Source: Burkholderiales bacterium (GTDB lineage Bacteria > Pseudomonadota > Gammaproteobacteria > Burkholderiales > SG8-39). Taken from it: a stretch of DNA of 64,000 bases. Numbering within the stretch: position 1 is the first letter of the stretch; each line of letters opens with the position of its first letter. The notes under the pieces are model-generated. The model saw nothing but the letters and a program-made list of their open reading frames with translations. It was not told where the DNA came from and searched no databases. Location: NCBI GenBank assembly GCA_027493935.1, contig JAOSJV010000001.1, positions 1,860,001 through 1,924,000 of the forward strand. Direction: 5' to 3'. Made by a program: the position numbers and the translations under genes. Shown here one piece after another: positions 1 to 10,954 of this stretch.

Positions 1-283
1 CGAGCGCGCCGCCGAGCAGCACCGCGCCGAAGAGCCAGTAGAGGACCGTGGGCTTCCACTTGATGAACGTCTCGTTCTGTAGGAGCAGCGTCGCGCCGCC
101 GAACACCACGATGATGGCGAGGCTCGCCCACAGCATCGGGTCGACCCGGCGCCCGCGCAGCGCGAGCCACCCCACCTGCAGGAAGGAAGCGGCGATCGCG
201 ACGCCGGTCGCCGCATAGATCCCCGCGACCTTGTAGGCTGCGAAGAACAAGATGACCGGGAACAGATCGAAGAGGAACTTCAT
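1..283 (-). CDS. yciB: Septation protein A / inner-membrane protein YciB, N-terminal part
   Basis: This is the first 94 residues of a YciB/IspZ-type inner-membrane protein; the gene runs off the left edge. The start [21 protein letters not shown] is characteristic of the family, and hydrophobic helices alternate with short loops, including the conserved [17 protein letters not shown] stretch. The family is linked to cell-envelope and division integrity in proteobacteria. The adjacent msrB on the same strand, 64 bases upstream, is an arrangement I know from Burkholderiales. The identification rests on the N-terminal half only, but the signature is strong. Confidence 0.9.
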   Translation of the reverse strand, partial: MKFLFDLFPVILFFAAYKVAGIYAATGVAIAASFLQVGWLALRGRRVDPMLWASLAIIVVFGGATLLLQNETFIKWKPTVLYWLFGAVLLGGAL

Positions 284-347
284 TCGCGTCACGGATTATG
301 CCACGAGCAAGGCGGCGGTCCGGTCCGGGCTGGTCTGCCCGCGCCTA

Positions 348-758
348 TCACGCCTTCTCGAACTTGAGCGCGGCGGAGTTGATGCAGTAGCGCAGCCCGG
401 TGGGCTGCGGGCCGTCGTCGAACACGTGCCCGAGGTGAGCGTCGCAGGTCGCGCAGTGCACCTCGGTGCGCACCATGAGGTGGCTGTAGTCCTCCTGCGT
501 GGCGACGCTCCCCGGGCCCACCGGCGCCCAGTAGCTCGGCCAGCCGGTGCCCGAGTCGAACTTGGTCTGCGAGGCGAAGAGCGGCGCGCCGCAGCACACG
601 CAGTGGTACAAGCCCTCCTCGTGATGATTCCAGTACGCTCCCGAGAACGCGGGCTCGGTCGCGTGCTTGCGCGCGACCCGGTAGGCGACGTCGGGCAGCG
701 TCCGGCGCCACTCGGCGTCGGTCTTCACGACCTTTGTCCTGGGCTCGCTCTTGCTCAA
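348..758 (-). CDS. msrB: Peptide-methionine (R)-S-oxide reductase MsrB
   Basis: MsrB reduces the R-epimer of methionine sulfoxide in proteins. The 136-residue product has the full single-domain layout: two CxxC zinc pairs (CVCC near residue 54 and CATC near residue 101), the GTGWPSYW substrate-pocket motif, and the catalytic cysteine in RYCINSAAL near the C-terminus. No signal peptide is visible, so it should be cytoplasmic. I start it at a TTG (758) because a GGAGA lies just upstream and the length then matches the family; the open frame continues further upstream without any homology. Confidence 0.93.
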   Translation of the reverse strand: MSKSEPRTKVVKTDAEWRRTLPDVAYRVARKHATEPAFSGAYWNHHEEGLYHCVCCGAPLFASQTKFDSGTGWPSYWAPVGPGSVATQEDYSHLMVRTEVHCATCDAHLGHVFDDGPQPTGLRYCINSAALKFEKA

Positions 759-978
759 GGTGTCTCCGGTCCGGGTCTCGCGCGGCCCGCCCGCGGCGCG
801 ACGCGGCCTTCCGCATTCAGATCGCGCCGCGGCCCGCCGGTTCCCGACCGCTCGTCGGTTCCGGCCTGTCTTCCGGCAGCCGGTGCCGCGCTCCGCGCGC
901 CAGCGGGCAATCCGGCCGCGGCGCCAGCGCAAGGCCAACGCTACCATAGCGCGGCAGCCCGACCATGCGGAGGCGACC

Positions 979-1458
979 ATGCCGATGGTTCCACTGATCG
1001 ACTACGACCAGGCCTCGCCCGAGGTGCGTGCGGTGTACGACGACATCCTGGCGACGCGCAAGACCGACTGGATCAACAATTTCTGGAAGGCGCTCGCGAG
1101 TCATCCGCCGACCCTCGCGCGCGTGTGGAGCGACGTCAAGCAGGTGATGGGCGCCGGCGGCGACCTCGATCCGCTGGTGAAGGAGCTCGTGTACATCGCG
1201 GTGAGCGTGACCAACAACTGCGAGTACTGCATCCACTCGCATGCCGCCGCGGCGCGGGCGAAGGGTATGACCGACGCAATGTTCGGCGAGCTGCTCGCGG
1301 TCGTCGGGCTCGCGAACGAGACGAACCGGCTCGCGAACGGCTACCGGATCCCGGTCGATCCGCAGTTCGTGCCGCACTCGGAACCGGTCGCCGAGCCGGC
1401 TTCGCGCGAGGCGCTCGATTTCACGGTAGCGAGCGCGGGGAGTTCATCCGCGGACTGA
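979..1458 (+). CDS. Carboxymuconolactone decarboxylase / AhpD-like protein
   Basis: The 159-residue protein belongs to the alkylhydroperoxidase AhpD-like (CMD) fold. The redox motif [10 protein letters not shown] gives the CxxC plus histidine triad near residues 78-86. Family members are thiol peroxidases, true decarboxylases or proteins of unknown role; the CxxC/H pattern favours a peroxidase-like activity. The start at 979 is preceded by GGAGG. It is divergent from msrB and convergent with the enoyl-CoA hydratase gene. Two further CMD-fold genes lie at 27.7 and 30.1 kb. The exact substrate is not predictable from sequence. Confidence 0.85.
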   Translation: MPMVPLIDYDQASPEVRAVYDDILATRKTDWINNFWKALASHPPTLARVWSDVKQVMGAGGDLDPLVKELVYIAVSVTNNCEYCIHSHAAAARAKGMTDAMFGELLAVVGLANETNRLANGYRIPVDPQFVPHSEPVAEPASREALDFTVASAGSSSAD

Positions 1459-1534
1459 GCGCGACCGCGCAGCCCGCCAGGACGAGCGCGTCGGCTGCCA
1501 GCACCCGCCGCCGCGTGATGCGCGCTGCGCCGGT

Positions 1535-2258
1535 CTAACCGGCGTGGGCCGCACGATAAGTCCGGATGCGATCCTTCAGGCCCGGCGCAGCCACCGAGGC
1601 GACCAGGTCCACCATGTCCTGCGCTCGCGTGTCGACGCTCGTGGCGGCGTTCAGACGTGCGACCGCCTCGGCCCCGAGCGTCGTCGCTCGCTCGCGCTCG
1701 GCGAGGATCTCCTCGGCCCAGCGCTCGCGCGGCGCGCGCCGCTGCACGAGCCCGATCGACAGCGCGTGGGGCGCGCTGACCATCTTCGACGCCGCGAGCA
1801 CCGCGCGGGCGTGGTCGGCGCCGACCCGGTGCGCGAGACGGCGGGTGCCGAGTTGCACGCCGAAGTGCAGTGCGGGGGAGGCGGAAACTCGCCTCGGGGG
1901 TGGCGATGCGGATGCTGCACGCGGCGAACAGGTCGGCGCCGGCGCCGACGCTGCGACCGTGCGCGAGCGCGAGCGCTGCGAACGGCGCATGGTAGACCGC
2001 CTGGAGCAGCTGCTCGATGCGCACGAATCGGAGCACGAGGTCGGCCTCGCTCGCGACCTCGAAGTCGGTGAAGTCGAAGCCGGCTGAGAAATCGTTTCCG
2101 GTGCCGGAGATCACCAGCAGGCGCGTCCCGTCGCGATGCGCCTCGGCCACGGTGGCGAGCAGCGCCTCGACCAGTTCGGACGAGAGCGCATTCGCCTTGT
2201 CCGGGCGGTTCAGCGTGAGCAGCGTGACCGGGCCGTCACGCTCGACCAGCAGCTCCAT
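1535..2258 (-). CDS. Enoyl-CoA hydratase/isomerase family protein (frameshifted)
   Basis: The N-terminal part starts MELLVERDGPVTLLTLNRPD and carries the crotonase fold landmarks: the oxyanion-hole segment GNDFSAGFDF and SVGAGADLFAACSIRIATPEASFR. The reading frame then changes at a run of five Gs (1874-1878), where one surplus base sends translation into an unrelated frame. The proper frame resumes as ALHFGVQLGTRRLAHRVG and ends at 1535. Restored, the product has about 240 residues, usual for the family. Without the correction the gene is a pseudogene. The substrate is unknown; the nearby box genes are on the same strand but more than 1.5 kb away. Confidence 0.8.
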
Positions 2259-2819
2259 GGGGGCGGGCTCCCGATGCGCACATGCGCCAATTGGAGCAAG
2301 CGACGAGGCCCTTGGCCATCCCTTTCCGCGCGCCGACGGAGGCTTTCGGCACGTTGCCGTGCACCCGAACGTACGCGCGTCTCGACCGACCGGTCCGAGA
2401 AGTTCGGCGGCGTGGCGTCGCGTTGGCCGGAGGCGAACCCCGATGGGCAAGCGCTCGCGGTAACCAACCCGTCACGCGCCACGGCGCTGACGTTCGCGCT
2501 TGAGACGCGGCGACCGATCGGGATGGGGTCGGGCAGTGCATCGGCGACGACGCACAGCCGCAGAGCGCCGGCGAGACCTTGTCGAGCCTGCCCGGTGCGA
2601 CCCGGTGGCGCCGTCCTCGCGCATCGGCGACCCGGACTGGGGCGGCGCCTACTCCTCGCACGTCCCGGCGCCGCGTACCGCCCCGACCGTCCGCCATGCG
2701 GTGTCGCCGTGTATCGGCGTGCGCCGGCCGGAGGACACACGATGCGACCGAGCGGAAGCATGGCAGACTGGCGCGCGGACGACGCGCATTCTAGGCGCGC
2801 GCTTCGGGGAGAGCGGATG
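2259..2819 (+). other. Intergenic stretch without a recognisable gene
   Basis: About 560 bases lie between the enoyl-CoA hydratase start and the TRIC-family gene. Open frames exist on both strands, as expected at this GC content, but their products are arginine- and alanine-rich with no motif I recognise. I see no transposon end, RNA gene or clear promoter beyond what the two divergent genes must have. It could hold a badly decayed gene, but nothing supports naming one. Confidence 0.5.
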
Positions 2820-3431
2820 ATGGACGAATTCGTTTATTGGCTCGGGATGAGCGCCGTCGCCGTGACCGCGGCCGCCGGCGTGCTGGAGGCCGGCCGCAAG
2901 CCGATCGACCTGTTCGGGATGGTGCTCGTCGCGCTCGCCGCCGGGCTCGGCGGCGGTACGGTTCGCGATCTGCTGCTCGACCGGACCGCGTTCTGGCTCG
3001 CCGACGGGACTTACCTGTACGCGGCCCTGGCGGCGGGTCTCGCGACCTTCGCGGCGGCGCGTGTGATGCGGCTTCCCGCGCGACTCTTCCTGCTGCCGGA
3101 CGCGGTGGGCCTTGCGCTGTTCACCGTCGTCGGCACGCAGCTCGGGCTCGCGCACGGAGTGCCGTGGCTCGGCGCGACGTTCCTCGGCGTGGCGACCGGC
3201 GTCCTGGGCGGCGTGCTGCGCGACATTCTGTGCAACGAGGTGCCCCTCGTGTTCGGCGGCGAGCTCTACGGCACGGCCGCGTGGAGCGGCGCGCTGCTCA
3301 TGGTCGGGCTCATCGCGGCCGGCATCGCCGAGGGTATCGCGGCGGTCGGCGCAGCGGCCGCCATCCTGGCGGTGCGTCTCGCCGCGATCCATTGGCGCAT
3401 CACGCTGCCGCAGTTCCGCGCGCTCGGCTGA
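2820..3431 (+). CDS. Trimeric intracellular cation channel (TRIC)-family membrane protein
   Basis: The 203-residue protein belongs to the YicG/UPF0126 family, the bacterial counterpart of TRIC potassium channels. It has about seven hydrophobic helices in two repeats of a glycine-rich unit: GGGTVRDLLLDR near residue 42 and GVLGGVLRDILCNEVP near residue 128. The second repeat ends with PLVFGGELYGTAAW. Two adjacent ATGs occur at 2817 and 2820; the second is chosen because it sits six bases after GGGGAGA. It faces the box cluster head-on. A role in potassium or small-ion movement is inferred from the family only. Confidence 0.88.
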   Translation: MDEFVYWLGMSAVAVTAAAGVLEAGRKPIDLFGMVLVALAAGLGGGTVRDLLLDRTAFWLADGTYLYAALAAGLATFAAARVMRLPARLFLLPDAVGLALFTVVGTQLGLAHGVPWLGATFLGVATGVLGGVLRDILCNEVPLVFGGELYGTAAWSGALLMVGLIAAGIAEGIAAVGAAAAILAVRLAAIHWRITLPQFRALG

Positions 3432-3841
3432 GCGTGCGGCGCGTCAGCGGCCGGCGAGCCGCGCCGCCCTCGCGTTCCACCCTTCATGCGTGCGCATATC
3501 GCCGAACGCGAACGGCCGGCGCCGCGAACCGACGCGAAGTTCTTCAGCGAACCACGGGTCACTCTGGCGCAAACGCCCGGTGCGATGAGGAGCGAAGCGC
3601 CGGGGAGGCACGCCGTATCGCCGTCGGGGACGCTCGGCGTGCGGCGCCGTCGCTGTGGCGCAAATGGGGATGCAGGCCGGGGTTCGCGGGCGTTCGCCGG
3701 ATCCCCGTCGCCGTGGAGATGACCTCGCGCGCGTCGGCGGGCGACTGGGCCGCGGCGCCGTCGCTGTCGCGCAAGCGCGAATCCGGGCCGGGGTTCGCGG
3801 ACGCTCCCCGGACCCCCGCTGCTGCGCCGCGCTTTGCGAGG
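3432..3841. other. Convergent intergenic stretch with a repeated element
   Basis: About 410 bases separate the TRIC-family gene from the end of boxB2. No coding sequence is recognisable on either strand. The right half is taken up by two imperfect copies of a 67-base unit, annotated separately. The stretch lies where two transcription units meet, so it may contain terminators, but no hairpin followed by a T-run is obvious. Confidence 0.5.
3641..3818. repeat. Pair of imperfect 67-bp direct repeats
   Basis: Copy one spans 3641-3707 and copy two 3752-3818, 111 bases apart start to start. Both begin gcggcgccgtcgctgt and share the block gccggggttcgcgg followed by a GC-rich tail; roughly 85 percent of positions agree by eye. 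The centre of the second copy (gcgcaagcgcgaatccggg) resembles the short palindromic intergenic repeats common in betaproteobacteria. The stretch near 24.27-24.30 kb (gcccggacccccgc) looks like part of a third copy. No gene overlaps the units. A dispersed intergenic repeat family is the likely explanation. Confidence 0.55.
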
Positions 3842-5266
<1,425 letters not shown>

Positions 5267-5300
5267 GAAGTCTCCTGGTGAGCTCTGCTTTTGTCCGCGC

Positions 5301-6521
5301 TCAGTAGGTCTCGACGTGATAGCGGCTCTGCGCGCGCAGTTGCGCCAGCAGGGTCTCCCAGTCGAGGCCGTTCGCGCGGCAGGCGTCGGCAAAGGCCTGC
5401 TCGACGCCCTTCTCCATGCCTTTCAGGCCGCAGATGTAGATGTAGCAGTTCTCGTCGGCGAGCATGCGCGCCACCTTGTCGCCGCGCGCGCGGATCAGGT
5501 CCTGCACGTACTGCTTCGGTTTTTCCGGCAGCCGCGAGAACGCGAGATTCATGTCGATGAACTCCTTCGGCAGCTTCATCAGCGGGCCGAAGTAGGGCAG
5601 CTCGCCCGGCGTGCGGGCGCCGAAGAAGAGCATCAGGTCGCCGCCCTCCTTGAGCGCGATGCGGCGCCGGCGCCGCTCGGTCATCGCGCGCATCGGCGCC
5701 GAGCCGGTGCCGGTGCAGATCATCATGATCGACGAGCCGGGGTGGTTCGGCATCAGGAAGGTCGCGCCGTAGGGGCCGACGACCTTCACTTGGTCGCCCT
5801 TCTTGAGGTCGCACAGGAAGTTCGAGGCGACGCCGCGCACCGGCTTGCCCTCGCGGTCCTCGGTCACCCGCTTCACCGTGATCGAGAGGTTGTTGTAGCC
5901 GGGCCGCTCGCCGTTGCGCGGGCTCGCAACCGAGTAGAGGCGCACGTGGTGCGGCTTGCCGTTGGCGTCCTCCCCGGGCGGGATCACCCCGATCGACTGG
6001 CCCTCCAGCACAGGAAACGCCGTATTGCCGAAATCGAGCACGATGTGGTGCATCTCGCTCGGGGCGTCGTCCGCGGTGATGCGGAAGTTTCCGCTGCAGG
6101 TCGCCACCGCCGGCCGCGCGAGTCCGTACAGGTTGATGTAGGGATGCGCGGCCGACCACGGCGGGGCGACCGTGCCGCCTTGCCCGGCGGTCGCCTCGGC
6201 CGTGATGCGTACGACGTCCTCGGGCATGTCCTCCACCCCGCCGGCGTCGACCTCGGTCTGCGGCGGCAGCTCGTCCCAGCCGAACTGCTCCTCGAGCGTG
6301 TAGGGCTTGTCCTTCGCGACGCGCCGCCAGCTGTCGATCGCGCCGGTGGGGCAGGGCGAGATGCACTGGTTGCAGCCCTCGCACACCTCGAACTTGACGA
6401 CGTAATTGCGCGAGTCGTGCGTGATCGCGTCGATCGGGCAAGTCTCCTCGCAGGTGTTGCACCGGATGCAGATCTCCGGGTCGATCAGGTGCTGGCGGAC
6501 AAGCTCGGTCGGAGCGCTCAT
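5301..6521 (-). CDS. boxA: Benzoyl-CoA 2,3-epoxidase reductase subunit BoxA
   Basis: BoxA is the iron-sulfur flavoprotein that passes electrons from NADPH to BoxB. The 406-residue product has two N-terminal [4Fe-4S] motifs, [12 protein letters not shown] near residue 18 and [12 protein letters not shown] near residue 48. These are followed by a ferredoxin-NADP reductase-type module with the flavin motif RLYSVAS and the nucleotide motif [14 protein letters not shown]. The start at 6521 ([12 protein letters not shown]) agrees with the family. It sits between two boxB copies, an unusual order. The first 46 bases of the gene are repeated upstream (see the repeat entry), so the promoter-proximal side has been rearranged. 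Confidence 0.94.
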   Translation of the reverse strand: MSAPTELVRQHLIDPEICIRCNTCEETCPIDAITHDSRNYVVKFEVCEGCNQCISPCPTGAIDSWRRVAKDKPYTLEEQFGWDELPPQTEVDAGGVEDMPEDVVRITAEATAGQGGTVAPPWSAAHPYINLYGLARPAVATCSGNFRITADDAPSEMHHIVLDFGNTAFPVLEGQSIGVIPPGEDANGKPHHVRLYSVASPRNGERPGYNNLSITVKRVTEDREGKPVRGVASNFLCDLKKGDQVKVVGPYGATFLMPNHPGSSIMMICTGTGSAPMRAMTERRRRRIALKEGGDLMLFFGARTPGELPYFGPLMKLPKEFIDMNLAFSRLPEKPKQYVQDLIRARGDKVARMLADENCYIYICGLKGMEKGVEQAFADACRANGLDWETLLAQLRAQSRYHVETY

Positions 6522-6670
6522 GCTGTGCTCGCTACTTGCATTCACGGTGCGAGGATCCGTGCACGCCAGCCCGATCGACCGATTCGGGGGATCTACAAGG
6601 GGCATCGCCCCTTGTTGGATCGGGCCGGGTCGATCAGGTGCTGGCGGACAAGCTCGGTCGGAGCGCTCAT
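6476..6670 (-). repeat. 46-bp perfect direct repeat of the boxA 5' end
   Basis: Positions 6476-6521, the first codons of boxA, recur without mismatch at 6625-6670, 149 bases away in the boxA-boxB1 spacer. The upstream copy keeps an ATG and encodes the first fifteen residues of BoxA, then diverges and stops after about 25 codons. This looks like a small tandem duplication with a foreign-looking spacer, or an assembly join. It yields a short leader reading frame immediately before boxA. Confidence 0.85.
6595..6615. other. Perfect 9-bp stem-loop in the boxA upstream spacer
   Basis: The sequence acaaggggc-atc-gccccttgt forms a 9-base perfect stem with a 3-base loop between the two copies of the boxA 5' repeat. 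No T-run follows it on the minus strand, so it is not a standard terminator. It falls just inside the end of the short duplicated reading frame. It could stall or stabilise box mRNA, or mark the junction that created the duplication. Confidence 0.5.
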
Positions 6671-6726
6671 CGCTCGATCACTCCGCGCGTGCCCGGGTCA
6701 CCGGTGTTGTGCACCAGCCCCACCGG

Positions 6727-8155
6727 TCAGTTGAAGCGGACGTACTCGAAATCGAGCGGCTGGTTGTTGATGCCGCGCGCCGGCGGTGCGATCCAGTTCG
6801 CGAACTTGCCGGGCTCGGCCACGCGCCCCATCAGCGAGGCGACGAACTCGCGGTCGGACTCCGTCGCCAGCCACTGCGTGTGCATGTGCGTCCACTCCGC
6901 CTCGGACAGCACCCTGCCGTCCGGGCTGATGTGCGCGCCGGCGAAGGTGCCGATGCGGCGGTTGAACGCCTTGTGCGGCAGCTTGAAGCGGAAATCGATT
7001 CCCGCCTTCTCGACCACCTTGTTCCAGCGGCCGATGCCGGCCTCGACGTCCCGGATGTAGTCGTCGCGCAGCCGCTCGTTGAGCGCGGTGAGCGCCGGGA
7101 CGTGCTTCGTGACGATCCTCTCGCCGGCCAGATCGAGCACCGGGTACTCGTCGTTCGCGAGGCGGTGGTCGTCGCCGAGCTTGGTCTCCTCGAACCGGCC
7201 CTTGAGCCCGGTGGTGTAGAAGCATGCGGCGTTGGAGGAGACCTCCGAGCCGTACAGATCGAGCGTCACGCTGTAGTGGAAGTTGAGGTAGCGCTGGATC
7301 GTCGGCAGGTCGATCACGCCGAGCGCGCGCACCTCGGCGGGATCGTCGACCTTGCGCGTCTTCATGACCTCGCAGGTGCGCTGGATCGCGCGGCTGATCC
7401 CGCTCTCGCCGACGAAGAGGTGGTGCGCCTCCTCGGTGAGCATGAAGCGGCAGGTGCGCGACAGCGGGTCGAACCCGGACTCGGCGAGCGCGGCGAGCTG
7501 GTACTTGCCGTCGCGGTCGGTCAGGAAGGTGAACATGAAGAACGACAGCCAGTCGGGCGTCCTCTCGTTGAAAGCGCCGAGGATGCGCGGGTTGTCGGCG
7601 TCGCCGGAGCGGCGCTCGAGCAGCGCCTCGGCCTCCTCGCGGCCGTCGCGCCCGAAGTGCGCGTGCAGCAGGTAGACCATCGCCCACAGGTGCCGGCCCT
7701 CCTCGACGTTCACCTGGAAGATGTTCCTCAGGTCGTACAGCGAGGGGCAGGTGAGCCCGAGATGGCGCTGCTGCTCGACCGAGGCGGGTTCGGTGTCGCC
7801 CTGCGTGACGATGATCCGGCGCAGCGTCGAGCGGTACTCGCCCGGCACCTCTTGCCAGGCGGGCTCGCCCTTGTGCGCGCCGAAGTTGATCCGGCGGTCC
7901 GCCTCGGCGGGCGTGAGGAAGATGCCCCAGCGGTATTCGGGCATCTTGACGTAGTCGAAATGCGCCCAGCCCTTCGGATCGACGCTGATCGCGGTGCGCA
8001 GGTACGCCTCGAACTTGGTCGATTCCTCCGGCCCCATCTCCTTCCACCAATCGAGGTAGGCCGGCTGCCAGTGCTCGAGCGCGCGCTGCAGCGTCTTGTT
8101 GTCCGGAGAGGTGGACGTTGTTGGGGATGCGTTCGTTGTAGTCGACGTTAGACAT
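6727..8155 (-). CDS. boxB: Benzoyl-CoA 2,3-epoxidase oxygenase subunit BoxB (first copy, frameshifted near the start)
   Basis: The product matches BoxB over its whole length, with VNVEEGRHLWAMVYLL and LTEEAHHLFVGE supplying the diiron ligands and the end APPARGINNQPLDFEYVRFN. The start at 8155 (MSNVDYNERIPNNVHLS) matches the boxB2 N-terminus, but one extra base in the ccgga at about 8101-8106 breaks the frame after some 18 codons; DNKTLQRALEHWQ continues in another frame. With one base removed the product has about 475 residues. It lies between boxC and boxA, the normal place for boxB. The two boxB proteins are clearly paralogous but not near-identical, so this is not a recent duplication. 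Confidence 0.88.
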
Positions 8156-8257
8156 TGCCTGCTCCAATGCGTATCAATGCGTGCGTGGGCGAGCGCGTGA
8201 ACGCGTGAGTGCGCCAATGCGCTCGCGCCTTCACAACTTTACGCCTGAGACGTTTCT

Positions 8258-9943
8258 TCACACTCTTTCCCAGTTGAACTTGGCCTTGGCGCCCTTGCCG
8301 AACACCTTCAGCGCGCCTTCCTCGCCGACCGCGTTCGGCCGGTTGAAGATCCAGTTCTGCCACGCGGTCAGCCGGCCGAAGATGCGCGTCTCCATCGTCT
8401 CGGCGACCGGGAACCGGAGGTTCGCCTCGAGGCCGGTCAGGGCGTCCGGCGACTGGCTGGCGCGCTCCTCGATCGCGATGCGCACCTCGTCCTCCCAGTC
8501 GAGGTCGTCGGGCGTGAACGTGACCAGCCCCAGCCCGGCGGCGGCCTCGGCGGCGAGCGGCTCGCCGACGTGCTTGCGGGCGGCGTCCAGCGGCGCCTGC
8601 TCGCCGCAGAAGCGGGTCCGAATGCGGGTCCAGCCGTTCACCATCGGGTAGGCGCCGAAGTTCGCCTCCGAGAGCGCGAGCTTCGGCGCGGCCACGGCGT
8701 CGTCGGGCAGGTGCAGCATGTAGCTGCGGTCGGCGGCGAGCGCGAGCTCGGCGAGCGTGCCGGCGAAGCACGAGCCCTGGTCGATGATCGCGTACATCGT
8801 CCGCGACGAGACGTCGAGCCGCGCGAGCGTCCGGCGCAGCATGCCGATCGTCTCGTTGACGAACCAGTCTTTCGCGTTGGCCGCGAGCGCCTGGTCAACG
8901 GCGAGCACCGCGCCCGCGTCGCCGTGCGTCTTGAGCAGCCACGTGCCGATCTCGAGCTCGTTCGTGCGCAGCATCAGGACGGCGTCGTCGAGCTCGCGCG
9001 CCATCGCGAGCGGCCACCAGGCCATGCCGGCCTGGTGGATGCCGGCGAGATCGGACGGCTGCGGCCCGGCCGGCGCCGTCACCGTGATCGTGACGGTGCG
9101 CGCGCTGCGGTCGATCTGCGCATCGACGTGCCGGTAGTGGTAGCCGGCGTCGTCCACCTCACGCTGGAGCGGCGTGAGCGCAACGCCCTTGCCGCCGGCG
9201 CGTCCGCTCGCGTTGACCAGCCGGTCGACGTGCTCCTTCAGCGCCTGCGCCCAGCTCTGCGGCTTTGCGACGTGGTCGACCAGGTTCCACTGCTTCGCGC
9301 GGTCGGCGCGCACGCCCTCGGTCGTTGTGCAGAAGAAGTCGGCGAGATCGCGGCGCACCTTGCGCTTGTCGGTAACGCGGGTGAGTCCGCCGGTGCCGGG
9401 CAGCACGCCGAGCAGCGGCACTTCGGGCAGGCTGACCGCGGATGAGCGGTCGTCGATCATCAGGATCTCGTCGCAGGCGAGCGCGAGCTCGTAGCCGCCG
9501 CCGGCCACCGCGCCGTTCACCGCGGCGAGGAACCGCAGGCCCGAATAGCGGCTGGCGTCCTCGATGCCGTTGCGCGTTTCGTTGGTGAACTTGCAGAAGT
9601 TCACCTTCCACGCGTGCGGCGAGAGGCCGAGCATGTAGATGTTCGCGCCGGAGCAGAACATGCGCTCCTTCGCGCTGGTGACGACGACGACCTTCACCTC
9701 CGGATGCTCGAAGCGGATGCGTTGCAGCGCATCGTGCAGCTCGATGTCCACGCCGAGATCGTAGGAATTGAGCTTCAGCCGGTAGCCCGGCCGCAAGCCT
9801 TTCTCCTCGTTTACGTCCATCGAGAGCGTCGCGACCGGGCCGTCGAACGCGAGGCGCCAGTGGGCGTACTTGTCGGGATGCGTGTCGTAGCTGACGAGGG
9901 CTTTCGCTTCGCCGCCGGCCGTCTGCTCGGGAACCGCGCTCAT
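8258..9943 (-). CDS. boxC: 2,3-epoxybenzoyl-CoA dihydrolase BoxC (benzoyl-CoA-dihydrodiol lyase)
   Basis: BoxC opens the ring of 2,3-epoxybenzoyl-CoA, giving a semialdehyde CoA ester and formate. The 561-residue product has two crotonase-like halves. The first carries MFCSGANIYMLGLS (near residue 95) and NGAVAGGGYELALACDE; the second carries DQGSCFAGTLAELALAADRS and ends EGALKVFGKGAKAKFNWERV, typical of BoxC. Length and both halves agree with the family. The start at 9943 follows GGAGA. boxR lies 31 bases upstream and boxB1 102 bases downstream. No box aldehyde dehydrogenase gene was seen in the window. Confidence 0.95.
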   Translation of the reverse strand: MSAVPEQTAGGEAKALVSYDTHPDKYAHWRLAFDGPVATLSMDVNEEKGLRPGYRLKLNSYDLGVDIELHDALQRIRFEHPEVKVVVVTSAKERMFCSGANIYMLGLSPHAWKVNFCKFTNETRNGIEDASRYSGLRFLAAVNGAVAGGGYELALACDEILMIDDRSSAVSLPEVPLLGVLPGTGGLTRVTDKRKVRRDLADFFCTTTEGVRADRAKQWNLVDHVAKPQSWAQALKEHVDRLVNASGRAGGKGVALTPLQREVDDAGYHYRHVDAQIDRSARTVTITVTAPAGPQPSDLAGIHQAGMAWWPLAMARELDDAVLMLRTNELEIGTWLLKTHGDAGAVLAVDQALAANAKDWFVNETIGMLRRTLARLDVSSRTMYAIIDQGSCFAGTLAELALAADRSYMLHLPDDAVAAPKLALSEANFGAYPMVNGWTRIRTRFCGEQAPLDAARKHVGEPLAAEAAAGLGLVTFTPDDLDWEDEVRIAIEERASQSPDALTGLEANLRFPVAETMETRIFGRLTAWQNWIFNRPNAVGEEGALKVFGKGAKAKFNWERV

Positions 9944-9974
9944 GTGTGTCTCCTTCTCCTTCGCCGTATGTTGT

Positions 9975-10883
9975 TCAGGCCCGCACCGCGCGCCGCAGGT
10001 TCCCCAGGCTCTCCTCGATCGTCCGCCCGGCGGTGTCCACCGTGCGATCGGCCTGGCCGTAGAGCGCCGCGCGCCCGGCGAGGATGCGCCGCAGGTCCTC
10101 CATCGCCGCGTCGTTGCCCGCCATCGGCCGGTAGTCGCCCTGCGCGGCGACGCGGCCCATGTGCTCTTCGGGCGCGGCCTTGAGCCACACTGTGAAGCAG
10201 GTCGAGAGCAGCAGATCGTAGGTTCCCGGCTCCGAGACGATGCTTCCGCCGGCGGCGATCACGCACGGCGTGCCGCGCTCGAGGATGCGCTCGAGCGCGC
10301 GGCGCTCGTAGCGGCGGTAGCCGGCCTGCCCGTGTAGCAGGAACACCTCGTGCAGGCTGGTGCCGGCGTCGGCCTCGATCTCGCGATCGAGCTCGATGAA
10401 CGGCACGCCGAGCTCGGCCGCGAGCCGCGCGCCGAGGGTCGACTTGCCGGCCCCGCGCAGCCCGATCAGCGCGAGGCGCTTGCGCCGGTCGGCCGCCGCG
10501 GCGCCGTAGTCCTTGATGAGCAGGGCGCGCAGCTCCGCGAGCTTCTCCTGCGGCAGCCGCTTCAGAAACTGCTGGGTGAGGACGAGCTCGACCGGGTGCT
10601 CGGCTTCGTCGCGCAGCAGATCGGCGAGCGGCAGCCCGAGTGCCTGCGCGATCTGCCGCAGGACCAGGATCGACGTGTTGCCCTGGCCGGCCTCGAGCTG
10701 CGCGAGATAACGTTCGGAGACCGTGGAGTCGCGCGCCAGGAGCTTGCGGGTCATGCCGCGCCGCGCGCGCGCCTCGCGCACCCGTTCGCCGAGACGCTGG
10801 AGGAACTCCGCGGCCTGCGGTTCGCGGACCGCCGATTCGGCGGTCTTGCGCGCGAGGCGTTGCGGCGCGATCGGGGCGCCCAT
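9975..10883 (-). CDS. boxR: BoxR: XRE-type transcriptional regulator with shikimate kinase-like sensor domain
   Basis: BoxR/BzdR-type regulators repress benzoate genes until benzoyl-CoA is bound. The 302-residue protein has an N-terminal XRE helix-turn-helix (RARRGMTRKLLARDSTVSER, then LAQLEAGQGNTSILVLRQIA). A linker leads to a C-terminal shikimate kinase-like domain with a P-loop (GLRGAGKST) and AAGGSIVSE. I use the ATG at 10883, ten bases after GGAGA; an ATG at 10937 in the same frame is possible but lacks a ribosome site. It is the first gene of the minus-strand box operon and faces the plus-strand flavodoxin/ligase operon, so autoregulation through the shared promoter is likely. Confidence 0.93.
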   Translation of the reverse strand: MGAPIAPQRLARKTAESAVREPQAAEFLQRLGERVREARARRGMTRKLLARDSTVSERYLAQLEAGQGNTSILVLRQIAQALGLPLADLLRDEAEHPVELVLTQQFLKRLPQEKLAELRALLIKDYGAAAADRRKRLALIGLRGAGKSTLGARLAAELGVPFIELDREIEADAGTSLHEVFLLHGQAGYRRYERRALERILERGTPCVIAAGGSIVSEPGTYDLLLSTCFTVWLKAAPEEHMGRVAAQGDYRPMAGNDAAMEDLRRILAGRAALYGQADRTVDTAGRTIEESLGNLRRAVRA

Positions 10884-10954
10884 CGTGTCTTGATCTCCGG
10901 GTGCTTGCACTCTAGCCTCTCCGGCGGCACTCGCCATCAGCAAGAACTAGGTGA

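Noticed and set aside
6595..6615. Insertion-sequence end at the boxA duplication
   Set aside because: The palindrome stands alone, there is no transposase or second inverted end, and the flanking 46-bp repeats are copies of boxA rather than short target duplications.
8156..8257. Possible small gene or repeat array in the gcgtgag-rich boxC-boxB1 spacer
   Set aside because: The stretch is low-complexity with irregular spacing and no conserved peptide. It looks like ordinary spacer with the boxB1 ribosome site.
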